DNA of 64,000 bases from Alteromonadaceae bacterium UBA2620 (GCA_002339125.1 DDJQ01000111.1:1-64000), one strand, 5' to 3'. Counted from the stretch's first letter, positions 18,213-29,082 are shown. Notes: generated by a model from the letters alone, not told the origin. Numbers and translations are program-made.

Positions 18213-20068
18213 TTGTCATTTAATCCCCCACCCGGCAAAGGATGCTTTACCATAAACGCCATCGTGGTGGATATTGGCGATCACACTATCCGAACAGGCA
18301 AGACTATTCGGCGTATTGAACCGAAGGCCATGCACGTGCTTTATCTGCTTGCCTGCAATGCAGGCGACACCGTGGAACGTGCTGAATTACTGCGCGATAT
18401 CTGGAATGGCCGGGTGGTAGTAGAAGAAGCATTAACTCGAATAATTTCGCAATTACGCCAGGCCCTCGGTGACAGTCAGCAACGCCGGCTGATCCAGACC
18501 GTGCCCAAAAAAGGCTATCGACTACGTGGTGAAGTTAACTGGCAGAGCACACCGCTACCAGCAGAGCCTGCCCCTTCGACAGATAGCAAAGAAGCGGAAG
18601 TTGCAGATATCCCTGCTCAGGAGGCGGTGGAGCCGCCAACAGACTCGGCGCCAGCAAAACAACCTGAGCCGCAAAAAGTGCTATCCCCTGCCCCGGTAGT
18701 TAGCAAAAAAGCCTTATTTGTTGCCGCGGTGCTGACTGTACTGGTGGCGGTAGTAGTGTTTACCCTCAATAAAACGGCAACAGACGACACCCCCAGGCAG
18801 ATGAGCAGCGCATTTCGGTAGCCGTGCTCCCCCTCAGACAACTGAGTAACGATGATGACACGCTGTATTTTGCCGACGGCATTACCGAGGAACTCACTGA
18901 CTCGCTCACCCAGAACCAGAATCTCGACGTGCCATCGCGCTACTCTACCCTGGCGGTGACCAGTTCACAGAATAACAGTTTGTCGGATGTGGCTAGCTCG
19001 TTAGGCGTGCGTTATCTGGTTGAGGGCAGCGTCAGACGTATTGATGAAGAGTTTAAAATTGCCGTACGGCTGATTGATGCTGACACCGACCGGGTAGTTT
19101 GGTCTGAAAGTTATACCAATACCGCATCCAGTTTATTTGCTATTCAGCAAAATATAGCCCGACGCCTCAATGAAGCATTACTACCACAGACTAGCGACAA
19201 CGCGCTTGCCCAGGCATCATCGCCCGACAACATTGAAGCTTACCAGTACTACCTGCGCGGCAATTACTGGCTGATGAACGGGAAAACCAGCGAGTGGACT
19301 TATAAGTCTGAAGCTGCCTTCCAACAGGCCGTTGCGCTCGCGCCTGACTTTGCTGCCGCCCACGGCAAACTGGCTTACCTGTACGCTCGTCATGATTTTC
19401 ATGATGCGTTTATGCCCCGCGAAGAAGCGTTACAGAAGGCCTCTGCGGCCATCTCTACGGCATTGCGCAACAATCCTCAGGAAACCAATGCGTTACTGGC
19501 CAGCGTGATCATAGACACCGCCAGCTTGCTGGGAGATACGCCGCAAGCGAGATTCTGGCAAGGCTTACAGCGCTTCACTGAGCCACAGCAGACGACCGAT
19601 GTGGCTCGCCAGCTTATGCTGGAGTTGCCCCTTCTCGACAATCGGATTTTTAGCCTGTTGCCGCTGCTTTATCAAAACTCCCTGCAAGCCGGTGACAGCG
19701 AGGAAGCCACTCGTTTTTTACAAAGCCGAATCGCCGACACGGCGCCGCAAGTGAATGTGCACAATTACCGTTTCTATGCGGCGTTGCAGGCTTTAACCCC
19801 ATTGCCGGATAACTCATCAAAAGCCCTGCGGCGGTTGATGACGACAATCGGCGATAACGCCGTACCATTATTGATCTATCCATTACTTAATCCGGCTGCG
19901 GAGCAAGCACTGCCGGATATTGAAGGCGATGGCTGGCTGGACTATTACTGGCTGATCAACAACACTATGACTGCAAGTAACATAAGCGAACGACTTCAAT
20001 ACCAGCGTCAACAAGCAGCCCTACAACGACAACAAATGCTGCCCCTGAAAACAACCAGCGAAGAGTAG
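18213..20068 (+). pseudogene. CadC-like transmembrane regulator split by a frameshift
   Basis: The TTG-started first part has an OmpR-type winged helix (about 10-108, with IEPKAMHVLYLLACNAGDTVERAELLRDIW and QTVPKKGYRL), a Pro/Glu-rich linker and a membrane helix (ALFVAAVLTVLVAVVVF). It ends at a stop shortly after a run of five C residues at 18790-18794. In the +1 shifted frame the protein continues without a gap as ADEQRISVAVLPLRQLSND, the TolB-N/guanylate-cyclase-like module typical of this family, and then TPR helices. Adding one C to the tract restores one protein of about 618 residues. CadC-like proteins bind DNA from the membrane. This could be a true null allele, a phase-variable tract or a read error. 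Confidence 0.85.
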
Positions 20069-20099
20069 TACGCATCGCCTAGCCGGCCAGGTGTTTTAG

Positions 20100-20912
20100 T
20101 TAATAAACCGAGCGTTTAGCCGTTGGCGAAACCGGAGTTGTCAACTCTGGTTTAAAGCTACAGGCCAGTGCTGCTGAGGCATTGAGCAGTAACCCGGTAT
20201 CGGTCCCTACCCCAACAAACATAGCGCCAAGCTCAATATAGCGGGATGCCAGTTGTTTATCGCCAATCAGAATGCCAGGTGCTTTAACGGCCCTGACGAT
20301 TTTAGCAATGCAGCGTTCGATAACCTTTTGCACATCCTCGTGGCCCGGATCGCCAAGGTGGCCCATGGATGCACTTAAATCCGCCGGGCCAATAAAAATG
20401 CCGTCTACGCCATCGACCTCAAGAATGGCATCGAGATTCTCCACACCGGTTACCGTTTCAATCTGGATCAGCACGCAAACCTGTTCGTTAGCGGTTTCCA
20501 GATAATCCTTAGTACGGTTAAATTGCGACGCCCGGGCCAGCGGACTGCCAACACCGCGGATCCCCTCTGGCGGATAACGGGTAGCCGCGACCACTTCTCC
20601 AGCCTGTTCAGCCGTATCGACCATGGGCGCCAGAATGGTTTGTACGCCTAAATCCAGGATTTGCTTAATACGCACTGCATCCGGCCAGGGCGGGCGCACG
20701 ATGGGCACCGCAGGATAAGGCGCAATAGCCTGCAATTGTTCCAAAATAGTTCGCAGATCATTAGGTGAGTGTTCGGCGTCGATTAACAGCCAGTCAAATC
20801 CAGCGCCGGCCAGTAATTCCGCGGTATAACTATTCGCCAGTCCCAGCCACAAACCAATTTGTGCTGTGTCACCGGTGATTGCCTGTTTGAATGTATTTAT
20901 CGGGGCAGGCAT
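20100..20912 (-). CDS. HpcH/HpaI-family aldolase
   Basis: 270 residues, the normal family length. The hallmarks are visible: [79 protein letters not shown] and [15 protein letters not shown]. The Glu of QIET and the Asp of GPADL are the expected divalent-metal ligands. Family members cleave 4-hydroxy-2-oxo acids to pyruvate and an aldehyde (4-hydroxy-2-oxoheptanedioate or 2-keto-3-deoxy-rhamnonate type). No catabolic partner genes lie beside it, so the substrate is open. AGGAG precedes the ATG. Confidence 0.92.
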   Translation of the reverse strand: MPAPINTFKQAITGDTAQIGLWLGLANSYTAELLAGAGFDWLLIDAEHSPNDLRTILEQLQAIAPYPAVPIVRPPWPDAVRIKQILDLGVQTILAPMVDTAEQAGEVVAATRYPPEGIRGVGSPLARASQFNRTKDYLETANEQVCVLIQIETVTGVENLDAILEVDGVDGIFIGPADLSASMGHLGDPGHEDVQKVIERCIAKIVRAVKAPGILIGDKQLASRYIELGAMFVGVGTDTGLLLNASAALACSFKPELTTPVSPTAKRSVY

Positions 20913-21053
20913 AGGGTACTCCTGATTGTCAGAACCAGTCTTACGCTGGCTTCATTACAGATAAAGATGTTTTGCACGAGGTTTTTGGACTTTATCTGTT
21001 CTCCAGTATACGGAAATTTATAAGAAAGTTGAGCCTGTTAGCAGACTCAACTT

Positions 21054-21614
21054 GTGACTTATCGCAACGATGGGGCAAATTATGTCGATGGTAAAGAACA
21101 TGCTCGAGACCAGTTAAATAAACTCACGCAAACGCTGGATGTACTGTCCGCCCTGGTCCGGGAAGAAAACCGCAATAAGTGCCCGCTTAACGTGCTGAGT
21201 GTGTTGGAAGATGTCACCATAACCTTATCACTAAGCGAATTACGGCCCGACTTTCAGCTTAATATTGAGGTACCCGACAATTACCAGGTGGTTGCGAATG
21301 AGACCCTGCTTTACTTGCTGTTTCGCAACCTGATAGAAAATGCCCACCATCAAGGCGGTGATAACACGCTAACGATTTCACTTGAGTAGCAGTCACTCAG
21401 ATTCAGCAATCAAAACAATAATACTGGCGTAGCTACCAAACCAGATAGCGCTGCGGCTCCCCTGGGCATTGGTCAGGGCCTTTATCTGGCGCGGCGTATT
21501 GTTGAGTCCCATCATGGTGAGCTAACTGTGACCGCATCAGCTGGCGATAGCGACAATGACTTCAGCGTTTATATCTCATTGCCCCCGCAGCCTAATGAGC
21601 AAGCGCATCGCTAA
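21054..21614 (+). pseudogene. Histidine-kinase remnant, truncated and with an in-frame TAG
   Basis: Only the C-terminal half of a kinase is present. The visible part begins after where the H-box should be (DQLNKLTQTLDVLSALVREENRN), continues through an N-box (LFRNLIENAHHQG), and after TAG at codon 112 carries a G-box (GIGQGLYLARRIVESHHGELTV) and a closing YISLPP strand in the same frame. Stops lie in frame just upstream of the GTG, so no sensor or H-box is encoded. It cannot function as a kinase and I read it as a decaying remnant. Confidence 0.82.
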
Positions 21615-21748
21615 CTCGCTCGCTGACTTCGCCTAAATTAACGACAGAGCTCCTTTTCATAGCGCAGCAAGCCGGTAAGATGAGGAACTATGGTTTATCA
21701 GCCTGCTGGCAACATGCCAACAGGCCATAACAGGTAAGGATTGGTTGT

Positions 21749-22528
21749 ATGGATTTAGGACTTAAAGGCAAGCAGGCCATCGTCTGTGCTTCAAGCCGGG
21801 GTTTGGGTCGTGCTTGCGCTCAGGCACTGGCAGAGGCCGGAGTGAACCTGGTGATCAACGGACTAAACGCTGAGCGACTGACTCAGGTAGCCGAAGAAAT
21901 TGCCACCGCTACCGGGGTAACGGTTACGCCCGTTGCCTGTGACGTGAGCACCCCAGAAGGTCAGACAAAACTACTCGCAGCCTGCCCCGCGCCCGATATT
22001 CTGGTTAATAACAATGGCGGACCGCCACTCAAAGACTTCCGTGAACTGGACAATGACGCCATGATCGACGGCATCAATATGAACATGCTAACGCCGATTA
22101 ACCTGGTGCAACAGGTGCTGGATGGCATGGTGGAACGTGGCTTTGGCCGCATCATTAACATTACCTCGATGACGGTAAAAATGCCGGTAGCCGGACTGGA
22201 TCTTTCCAGCGGTGCCCGTGCTGGCCTGACAGCCTTTTTAGCAGGTATCGCCCGTACAGTGGCCGACAAAAACGTCACCATCAACAACATTTTACCGGGT
22301 TACTTTGCCACCGACCGGTTAGATGGCGTTTTGAATGCAGGCATGGTCCGAACCGGTAACGACAAAGAAACGGTAGCTAAAGAGCTCGCCGCTAAAGTAC
22401 CGGCCAATCGTTTTGGCGATCCCAAAGAGTTTGGTAATACCTGTGCTTTTCTGGCCAGCCAGTATGGCGGCTATATCACCGGGCAGAACATCCTGATTGA
22501 TGGCGGCTTAAACCCCAGCGCGTTTTAA
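21749..22528 (+). CDS. Atypical short-chain dehydrogenase/reductase lacking the Tyr-Lys pair
   Basis: 259 residues with a Rossmann fold: an altered nucleotide loop ASSRGLGRA (normally TGxxxGxG), NNNGGPP in place of NNAG, and an intact catalytic Ser140 (IINITS). The usual YxxxK is replaced by Ser153 and Arg157 (SSGAR). The subfamily resembling beta-ketoacyl-ACP reductase with a degenerate tetrad shows exactly this, often as SNGAR. The C-terminus (GGYITGQNILIDGGLNPSAF) is intact. It probably binds a dinucleotide, but the reaction is unknown and may not follow the classical mechanism. It stands alone. Confidence 0.9.
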   Translation: MDLGLKGKQAIVCASSRGLGRACAQALAEAGVNLVINGLNAERLTQVAEEIATATGVTVTPVACDVSTPEGQTKLLAACPAPDILVNNNGGPPLKDFRELDNDAMIDGINMNMLTPINLVQQVLDGMVERGFGRIINITSMTVKMPVAGLDLSSGARAGLTAFLAGIARTVADKNVTINNILPGYFATDRLDGVLNAGMVRTGNDKETVAKELAAKVPANRFGDPKEFGNTCAFLASQYGGYITGQNILIDGGLNPSAF

Positions 22529-22530
22529 CC

Positions 22531-22555
22531 GCAAAAAGGGCACGCTTAGTGCCCT
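22531..22555 (-). terminator. Terminator of the acylase gene
   Basis: A 7-bp stem, AGGGCAC with GTGCCCT, a 5-base loop and five T residues on the minus strand. It lies 15 bases after the acylase stop. Confidence 0.8.
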
Positions 22556-22569
22556 CTTGCTGTTCATCG

Positions 22570-24717
22570 CTACCTTGCGAGCCACTCCGTTTGCTCAGTA
22601 TGCGCTTCAACCTCTTCCCGCTGTAACCAGAGCGTGCGGTATTCATCGTTTGCCAGTAATTCAAGCTGATCAGAATAATGGGTCGATTCGACCTGGCGGG
22701 AATTACCATAAGCCATAATTCCCTTCGCTTTTATCGGCGTTGAAAACTCCACCATGGAAACCCAGGTTTCACCATGGCGCGGTTCACGAATCCCATCGCC
22801 ATCCGGATCCCACCAGGTGATCACATTAAAAGCGCCAAGATTTCCGTAGCCACCATGACCGGGCACATCCTTATCGCGAATAATAAACCGTGAAACATCG
22901 CCAAACCGCGGGTCCATCCGGCCATAGGTTGCAATGGTATTTTCGGCGGCCTTTTTGAGCATGGCGACGGCAGCTTCAGGATCCTTTAAACCGTAAGGTG
23001 TTGAAAGCGGTGACTCTGCCTGCCACGGCACTGCATAGTTAGATTGATCCGAAAATCCAGAGCGCTTGCCAGCAAACAATTCTGCCCAGTTCTCAAATAA
23101 AATCCCGGCACGGTTATCCACGCCAAACTGCCTGTCCCAGGCTTTAAGCACTTGCGCTGCCTGATGCACCATTTCGTCGTTACTTTCAGCAGCTGCGGTT
23201 AAGAGGTCGTCCAGCACGCATTCGGTCATGAGTGAATAAGTAGAGGTTTTGATTTTCTCAAACTGCTCGAAACTTAACTTACCGCTTTCAGCCATCATTT
23301 TAACCGCGTTTTGCGCCCGGAAAGACATTGACCCTTCTACTGCAACGTAAGGCGGAAAATCATGATACTTATATACGGCAGGGTATGTGGCCAGCCACGG
23401 CGGATCGTTAGCATTTTGGACAAAGCCACTTTCGGGATTGATGACTTTAGGCAGATCCGCGTAATCATGGACTTCATTCCACACATACTCCGAACTATCA
23501 CCAGGCACCAAACCGGTCCAGAAAGCCAGGTCACCCTGTTCGTGTTTGGGCAGAATGCCATTGTAAAGATACTGAATATTGCCTTCTTTATCAGCGTAGG
23601 TAATGTTAAACGTTGGCACCTGTAGCCTTTCCATTACCGTAGTAAATTCAGCGAAGCTTGTTGCCTGCAACATATCAAAATACTGTTGCAGCATACCCGG
23701 CCGGTCCAGCCCAGCAACGCGCAATGCGACTGTTTCACCATCCTGCCTTTCAAACACCGCCCCGTGAACTGACTTTCTCACAGCCAGTGTTTTTTCTTTA
23801 AGCGTGCCGTTTTGCTGTAATACCCGGTACGTCTTTTCGGTAGTCTCAAATGGCAACACCTCGCCATCGAAGAGGTAGCCATCTTCTTTAAGGGTAAGAT
23901 GGTAAGTGGTGGCGCCGGGGATACGGTTTACGGTGTTGGAAATACCCATGCGCTGGTTAAAGGCAAAGCGAATTACCGGCAGGCCCACCTGAGTGGCACC
24001 GTACATTTCAAAATCAGGACTGCTCAAATGAGCTTCATAATAGGTAAAGAAGCCGGTTGCCCAGGGCAGATGCGGGTTTTGCAGCAATAACGTATTACCG
24101 CTGGCAGACTTAGCAGGCGCCACGGCATAGGTATTTGAGCCAGCCTTAAGTGGCGGTGCACGCTCGCCAATCACCCGGGAAGGCGAGGCAACATAAATAA
24201 AGTTCATTAGCCGGTGGGCATGAGTCACCACATCAACGCCGGATACCGGTAATACTTTTAATACCTTAGGATCCAGGGTTTCAGGGTACTTCTTCGCGTA
24301 ATCGTTAATACCGGCGGCGAAAGCATCGAGGTTTTTCTTAAACGCCTCCGTTTGCTGCTGGTACCACTGTTGCCCTCTTTCTGGGACGTCATTACCGAGT
24401 AGCCACAAATCGGTTTGTTCATACTCTTCACCCCAGTATTCGGCCCCTCTTGCCCGGGCCTGACCGTAAAGCCTCAGGACAATGTCACCCTGACTCTTTG
24501 CCTGGGCCCAGCCAAAACCGTAAAACACATCTTCAGTTGTCCCGCCATAAATATGCGGCACACCAAAAGTGTCCCAACGAATTTCTATATCCTTAGATGT
24601 GCTGGTATCTGGGGAAGCTTTCGGAGCGTTATCACAGGCAGTAATAACAAGCGACAGGATAGCAAGCACAGCAATACGCCAGCCCCTGCAGCGCTGAGTA
24701 ACGGCTAACATGTTCAT
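22570..24717 (-). CDS. Penicillin-acylase-family lipoprotein (Ntn hydrolase)
   Basis: 715 residues from the ATG chosen, which has GGAAC before it and starts MNMLAV. A longer in-frame start 39 codons upstream would bury the signal. The N-terminus is a lipoprotein signal with lipobox ITAC. The alpha-chain segment contains [12 protein letters not shown] and [11 protein letters not shown]. The autocatalytic nucleophile is Ser194 in [11 protein letters not shown], preceded by Gly and followed by Asn as in the family. The beta chain includes NPHLPW and [17 protein letters not shown]. The enzyme hydrolyses amide bonds. Relatives include N-acyl-homoserine-lactone acylases and cephalosporin acylases. 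The lipid anchor suggests the outer or inner membrane. The substrate cannot be read from sequence. Confidence 0.92.
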   Translation of the reverse strand: MNMLAVTQRCRGWRIAVLAILSLVITACDNAPKASPDTSTSKDIEIRWDTFGVPHIYGGTTEDVFYGFGWAQAKSQGDIVLRLYGQARARGAEYWGEEYEQTDLWLLGNDVPERGQQWYQQQTEAFKKNLDAFAAGINDYAKKYPETLDPKVLKVLPVSGVDVVTHAHRLMNFIYVASPSRVIGERAPPLKAGSNTYAVAPAKSASGNTLLLQNPHLPWATGFFTYYEAHLSSPDFEMYGATQVGLPVIRFAFNQRMGISNTVNRIPGATTYHLTLKEDGYLFDGEVLPFETTEKTYRVLQQNGTLKEKTLAVRKSVHGAVFERQDGETVALRVAGLDRPGMLQQYFDMLQATSFAEFTTVMERLQVPTFNITYADKEGNIQYLYNGILPKHEQGDLAFWTGLVPGDSSEYVWNEVHDYADLPKVINPESGFVQNANDPPWLATYPAVYKYHDFPPYVAVEGSMSFRAQNAVKMMAESGKLSFEQFEKIKTSTYSLMTECVLDDLLTAAAESNDEMVHQAAQVLKAWDRQFGVDNRAGILFENWAELFAGKRSGFSDQSNYAVPWQAESPLSTPYGLKDPEAAVAMLKKAAENTIATYGRMDPRFGDVSRFIIRDKDVPGHGGYGNLGAFNVITWWDPDGDGIREPRHGETWVSMVEFSTPIKAKGIMAYGNSRQVESTHYSDQLELLANDEYRTLWLQREEVEAHTEQTEWLAR

Positions 24718-24875
24718 AAGAGTTCCAACTTCTTCGCCGGTTAAGGCGCTCTCTGTCCGGGGCAAACGGCCAAAGGTATAGGGTAATGCGTCCTGAAGCT
24801 TTTTTAGCATGCCGTGTCCGGCGCATGGGTGCAACCAGAGAGAGATTTTAATTGGACAAAACAGCAGGTTATTAC

Positions 24876-24903
24876 GATAAAAGGAGGCCTTTTGACCTCC
24901 TTT
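24876..24903 (-). terminator. Terminator of the MFS transporter gene
   Basis: An 8-bp stem, AAAGGAGG with CCTCCTTT, an 8-base loop, and TTTTAT downstream on the minus strand, 12 bases after the transporter stop. Confidence 0.82.
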
Positions 24904-24914
24904 AAATGTGCATA

Positions 24915-26105
24915 TTAGTTCGTTGCGGGGATTAAATTTCGATTACGCATCTGCAGGTAGCTAAGGGCCCACATGATAAAGCCGCCGACAAACAACATGG
25001 CTGAAGCATAGCCGGTTTCGTTAAACGAAGCGCCCGACGCCAGTAAAGCGCCGCCTACCCAGGGGCCGATTGCGTTAGCGGTATTAAAGGCGCATTGCAC
25101 CAGTGCGCCGATCATGGCGTGCCCGGTGGGCGATACGTCCAGCAACATCGACTGAATCACGGCAGCCAGGCCAACGCTGGCGCCGAGCAGGAATACCGTG
25201 ACATATAACCACCAGATGTTACCCGCGGCAAACACGTACATGATAGCAATAGCAACACTGCACAACAGGGCGATACCGGTTGTGGCTAACGGCGAGTGAT
25301 CGGCCAGTTTACTGATCACCAGATTACCAATTGTGGTGCCAATCCCAAACATCATCATGGCAATAGAAATGGTTACTTCCGGGGTTTCCGTTACGTTAAT
25401 AATGGTGTCTGCCAGATAAGTATAAATACAGAACACGCCGCCAAAACCAACAAAGATAATGCCGGAGATAGACCACACCAGTTTGTTTTTCAGTACGCCG
25501 AATTCTTCGCGCAACCGGGTTGGATTGGTTACCGGGCTGCTGGGTACCAGACGATAAATCAAAAACATGGTGATCAATGCCAGCACGGCCACAATGGCCA
25601 TACACACTCGCCAGCTAAGGTTTTGCCCCACCAGAGTTGCCATAGGTACGCCCACGATGGTTGCAATAGTAAGACCAGCAAAGACTTTAGACATGTAGGT
25701 TGCACGTTTACCCTTAGGTGCCATGCCAGAAGCAACCAGCAACGCCGTACCGAAGTAAGCCCCATGAGGTAATCCGGAGAGTACCCGGTAAACCACCAGT
25801 TCAGGTAAGGATGAAGCAATCGCACTTAACCCATTGCCCAGTAAAATCATGCCGGTAAACACAATTAACGCGGTGCGACGATTGGTTTTATTGGTCAGCA
25901 GCATAAACAATGGCGCACCAATCACCACACCGATGGCATAGGCACTGATCACGTTACCTGCCAACGAGGGAGTGACGCTGAATGATTCAGCAATTAAGGG
26001 CAGCATGGACATTGCCGAAAACTCGGTTAGTCCAAGAACAAAAGTTCCGAGCGCCATAGCCAGAATAGGCCAGACCGCTGCGCCTTGTTTAATTTGTGGT
26101 GCAGA
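24915..26105 (-). CDS. MFS transporter, AraJ/YdhP-like (DHA1 group)
   Basis: 396 residues with 12 hydrophobic helices. The ATG at MSAPQIKQG has AAGG seven bases before it; an alternative start lies seven codons upstream. Family hallmarks are [21 protein letters not shown] in helix 1, [18 protein letters not shown] at the loop 2-3 motif A position, [21 protein letters not shown] in helix 4 and WRVCMAI. This group exports sugars, arabinosides or drugs. It is monocistronic, faces a 400-base repeat-containing upstream region, and has no adjacent regulator gene. Confidence 0.9.
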   Translation of the reverse strand, partial: SAPQIKQGAAVWPILAMALGTFVLGLTEFSAMSMLPLIAESFSVTPSLAGNVISAYAIGVVIGAPLFMLLTNKTNRRTALIVFTGMILLGNGLSAIASSLPELVVYRVLSGLPHGAYFGTALLVASGMAPKGKRATYMSKVFAGLTIATIVGVPMATLVGQNLSWRVCMAIVAVLALITMFLIYRLVPSSPVTNPTRLREEFGVLKNKLVWSISGIIFVGFGGVFCIYTYLADTIINVTETPEVTISIAMMMFGIGTTIGNLVISKLADHSPLATTGIALLCSVAIAIMYVFAAGNIWWLYVTVFLLGASVGLAAVIQSMLLDVSPTGHAMIGALVQCAFNTANAIGPWVGGALLASGASFNETGYASAMLFVGGFIMWALSYLQMRNRNLIPATN

Positions 26106-26282
26106 CATAAACAACCTTAAACACATGGCCGAAGCCAGTTAAATCAATGAGTGTGCGCCTGTTTAAACTGGTGTTATTAACCTGGCAGAGTAAACGAATA
26201 AAACGCGAGTATATTTTGTAGGAATACAGAACCAACCGTTCACTGTTTGAACAGCGTAATCTTATCCGGAAGGACTATTGCT

Positions 26283-26370
26283 TTTTTTATTTGATGACTT
26301 GCATTATACGTTATGTATGCAAAGTAATTCTATGCATAATACGTGTAAGTTATGCCATTTTTTATTTGAT
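26283..26370. repeat. Two nested direct repeats upstream of the MFS gene
   Basis: The 13-mer TTTTTTATTTGAT occurs at 26283-26295 and again at 26358-26370. Between the copies lie two related 11-mers, GCATTATACGT at 26301 and GCATAATACGT at 26334, 33 bases apart, close to three helical turns. The rest of 26127-26529 is AT-rich and holds no gene I can support. The spacing suggests a paired regulator site for the MFS gene or for the kefF-kef genes on the other side. Confidence 0.5.
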
Positions 26371-26529
26371 TCAACGCCCCGCTGGCAGCCTTTACAAGGG
26401 CGTTTCTTTTCATTTCCAATTCTTTGATAAGTTTTACAACCGGAAGGGGAATGATAGCCTGTGATAAGACTTGAATAACCCTGATAAAAGCCACATTTTA
26501 AGCAGACTCAATTATGTACCGGACCCAGA

Positions 26530-27160
26530 ATGTCTACTGAAGCAAGCTCGCCCCCCTGCCGTATCCTGTTATTGTTTGCGCATCCCTCGCAGGCGAGATC
26601 GGAGGTCAACAGTGTTCTGTTTAACGCCGCCAAACAGCACAAGGCAGTGACGGCGGTAGATCTATATGCTGAGTATCCGGACTTTAATATCAGTATCGAG
26701 CGTGAACAACAGCGCTTGCTTGAGCACGATGTGATTATTTTTCAGTTTCCCATTTACTGGTACTCCACCCCGGCCCTGTAAAGAGTGGCAGGATCTGGTG
26801 CTTGAATAAGGATTCGCCTATGGCAAAGGAGGCGATGCACTAAAGGGGAAGCAGTTTTTCTGTGTGGTGTCGGCTGGCGGGCGCGAAGAAGCCTATCAGA
26901 CCGATGGGTTTAATCACTTTACTCTGCGCCAGTTACTCCAGCCACTGGAACAAATGGCCAGTATTACCCAGTTAACCTACCCGGCCCCTTTCGGCTTATT
27001 TGGCTCCCGCACCGCAAAGGAAGAGCACCGTATCACCCGGCACTCAGCGCTGTGGACTAAGCTACTTGATACCCTGGCGCAAGACGAACTGGATATCAGT
27101 AAAGCGCGGCAGCTGGAAAACCTCACCTGCTATTTTGACGAGCAGGATCTGCACCAATGA
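26530..27160 (+). pseudogene. KefF-like NAD(P)H:quinone reductase, broken by frameshift and nonsense
   Basis: The first part is an intact flavodoxin-fold N-terminus: RILLLFAHPSQARSEVN, AVDLYAEYPDFNI and DVIIFQFPIYWYSTPAL. Then the frame fails: PAL should run into LKEWQDLVLEYGFAYGKGGDALKGK, but a small deletion near 26780 shifts the frame, and a TAA stands at the codon where Tyr is expected before GFAYG. The correct frame then continues to the end as FFCVVSAGGREEAYQTDGFNHF and the usual C-terminus. Its stop overlaps the start of the Kef antiporter gene (ATGA). KefF proteins bind Kef channels and are needed for full activity, so the intact antiporter may lack its ancillary subunit. Confidence 0.85.
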
Positions 27161-29058
27161 CCGGTTACTTTCTTCAGGCGTTTATTTATTTACTGGCGGC
27201 GGTTATTGCCGTGCCGGTGGCCAAGCGATTCGGATTGGGCTCGGTTCTGGGCTACTTAATAGCCGGACTTATTATTGGCCCGGTGCTCGGTCTGGTGGGT
27301 GAGGAAACCAACGCCATTCAACACTTTGCCGAGTTTGGCGTGGTAATGATGCTGTTTTTAGTGGGAATGGAGCTTGAACCCAAAGCCTTATGGAATATGA
27401 AGCTGCGCTTACTGGGCCTGGGCGGCTTACAGTTGCTGCTTACCTCAGCAGTTATCACCGGTATCGCCATGATAGCCGGCCTGAGTTGGCAGGTGGCGCT
27501 GACTATTGGTCTTATTTTCGCGCTGTCTTCCACCGCCATTGTACTGCAGACCTTTCAGGAAAAAGGCCTGCAACAAACCGAAGGAGCCAAGGGCGCTTTT
27601 TCTATTCTGTTATTTCAGGACATCGCCGTTATTCCGATGCTGGCGCTTATCCCGCTATTGGCCTTACCCGAGCTGGCGAGTGCTATTAATGAGACGGCAG
27701 GCCAGAACGCCGGCCATGGCGACAGTCTGGTGGAAGGGCTGCCTGGCTGGCTGTACGGGTTAGTTATTATCGCGTCCATAGCGTTTGTCACCGTTGGCGG
27801 TCATTACCTGAGCCGGCCGCTGTTTCGCTTTGTGGCATCCTCGGGACTGCGTGAAATTTTTACTGCTACGGCGTTGATGCTGGTTATCGGCATTGCCGTT
27901 TTAATGGGACTGGTTGGTCTCTCCCCTGCCCTCGGCGCCTTTCTGGCCGGCGTAGTGCTGGCCAACAGTGAATTTCGTCACGAACTTAAAGCCAATATTG
28001 AGCCCTTTAAAGGGCTGCTGCTGGGACTATTCTTTATCACTGTAGGGGCTGGTATTCACTTTGCCACGCTCACTGAAAACTGGGTCCTTATCATCAGTAT
28101 CACCCTTGGGGTGATGGTGTTAAAAGCGCTGGTGCTGTTTCTGATTGCTCTGCTATTTGATTTAAAAGGCAGTAATCGCTGGCTGCTAACCCTGAGCCTG
28201 GCCCAGGCCGGTGAATTTGGTTTTGTATTGATTAGCTTTGCGGCTCAGAACAACGTGCTGGCCACCGATTTGATTGCGTTATTGCAGTTGGTGGTGGCTT
28301 TGTCGATGTTTTTAACGCCGGGACTGTTTATCTTATTCGAACGGGTGATTATGCCCCGTTATATGCACGGCAGCAGCAATCGCCAGCATGACACGGTAGA
28401 TGATAAAGGTAGTGTGATTATTGCCGGCATCGGCCGTTTCGGGCAGATAGTTAACCGCTTACTGGTGGCTAACGATTTTAAAACGGTAATCCTGGATATA
28501 CGTTCAGAGCAGGTCGATTTGATGCGTCAAATAGGTACTCAGGCCTACTTTGGTGACGCTTCAAAACCGGGAATGCTCGACACCGCCGGCATTGAACAAG
28601 CCAGCTTAATGGTTATCGCTATAGACGACCGGGAAACCGCTGTTGAAATGGTAAAATACGTAAAATTAGCTCACCCTGAGCTTAAGCTGCTGGTGCGCGC
28701 CTTCGACCGCGGTCATGGCTACCGGTTGCGCCAGGCGGGTGCTGATTACCTGATTTCCGAAACATATCATTCGGCCCTGGAAATGGGCGCTCAGGCACTA
28801 CGTTCGCTGGGCGTACACCCGTTTCAGGCCGAACGGCAAAAGCATGCCTACCGCGATATTGAAGCCCAGCAAAGTGACGTACTTTACGAAGCCTGGAAAG
28901 ACGATGCCAGCGGCGAGCGCTTTGATAACAACTACCGTGAGCTATTTATGGAGTTGCAACAACTCATTGATGACGCGCTGAAATCCGATCTCCACGACAA
29001 CCATTCCAAGCGGCGAGGCTGGACACCGCCGCCAAAAGGCTACGCTGAAGAGCAGTAA
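27157..29058 (+). CDS. KefB/KefC-type K+/H+ antiporter (CPA2) with RCK domain
   Basis: 633 residues. Residues about 1-380 form 12-13 helices of the CPA2 fold, including FGVVMMLFLVGMELEP, FALSSTAIVLQTFQEKG and LSPALGAFLAGVVLANSEFRHEL. From about 400 a Rossmann-type RCK/TrkA-N domain begins with GSVIIAGIGRFGQIVNRLL, with the conserved acidic residue in ILD, and ends in a charged tail. In E. coli, KefB and KefC are closed by glutathione and opened by its adducts, acidifying the cell during electrophile attack. The adjacent ancillary gene is broken. It is intact and the family call is secure; KefB versus KefC is not decided. Confidence 0.93.
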   Translation: MTGYFLQAFIYLLAAVIAVPVAKRFGLGSVLGYLIAGLIIGPVLGLVGEETNAIQHFAEFGVVMMLFLVGMELEPKALWNMKLRLLGLGGLQLLLTSAVITGIAMIAGLSWQVALTIGLIFALSSTAIVLQTFQEKGLQQTEGAKGAFSILLFQDIAVIPMLALIPLLALPELASAINETAGQNAGHGDSLVEGLPGWLYGLVIIASIAFVTVGGHYLSRPLFRFVASSGLREIFTATALMLVIGIAVLMGLVGLSPALGAFLAGVVLANSEFRHELKANIEPFKGLLLGLFFITVGAGIHFATLTENWVLIISITLGVMVLKALVLFLIALLFDLKGSNRWLLTLSLAQAGEFGFVLISFAAQNNVLATDLIALLQLVVALSMFLTPGLFILFERVIMPRYMHGSSNRQHDTVDDKGSVIIAGIGRFGQIVNRLLVANDFKTVILDIRSEQVDLMRQIGTQAYFGDASKPGMLDTAGIEQASLMVIAIDDRETAVEMVKYVKLAHPELKLLVRAFDRGHGYRLRQAGADYLISETYHSALEMGAQALRSLGVHPFQAERQKHAYRDIEAQQSDVLYEAWKDDASGERFDNNYRELFMELQQLIDDALKSDLHDNHSKRRGWTPPPKGYAEEQ

Positions 29059-29082
29059 AAAAATCAAAAAGACTAACCGCCG

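Noticed and set aside
24718..24834. Longer N-terminus for the penicillin acylase
   Set aside because: It would place 39 polar residues before a clear lipoprotein signal; the ATG at 24717 has a better ribosome site.
25296..25772. 158-codon open frame antisense to the MFS transporter
   Set aside because: It is His/Gln/Asn-rich and arises from the hydrophobic codons of the transporter on the opposite strand.
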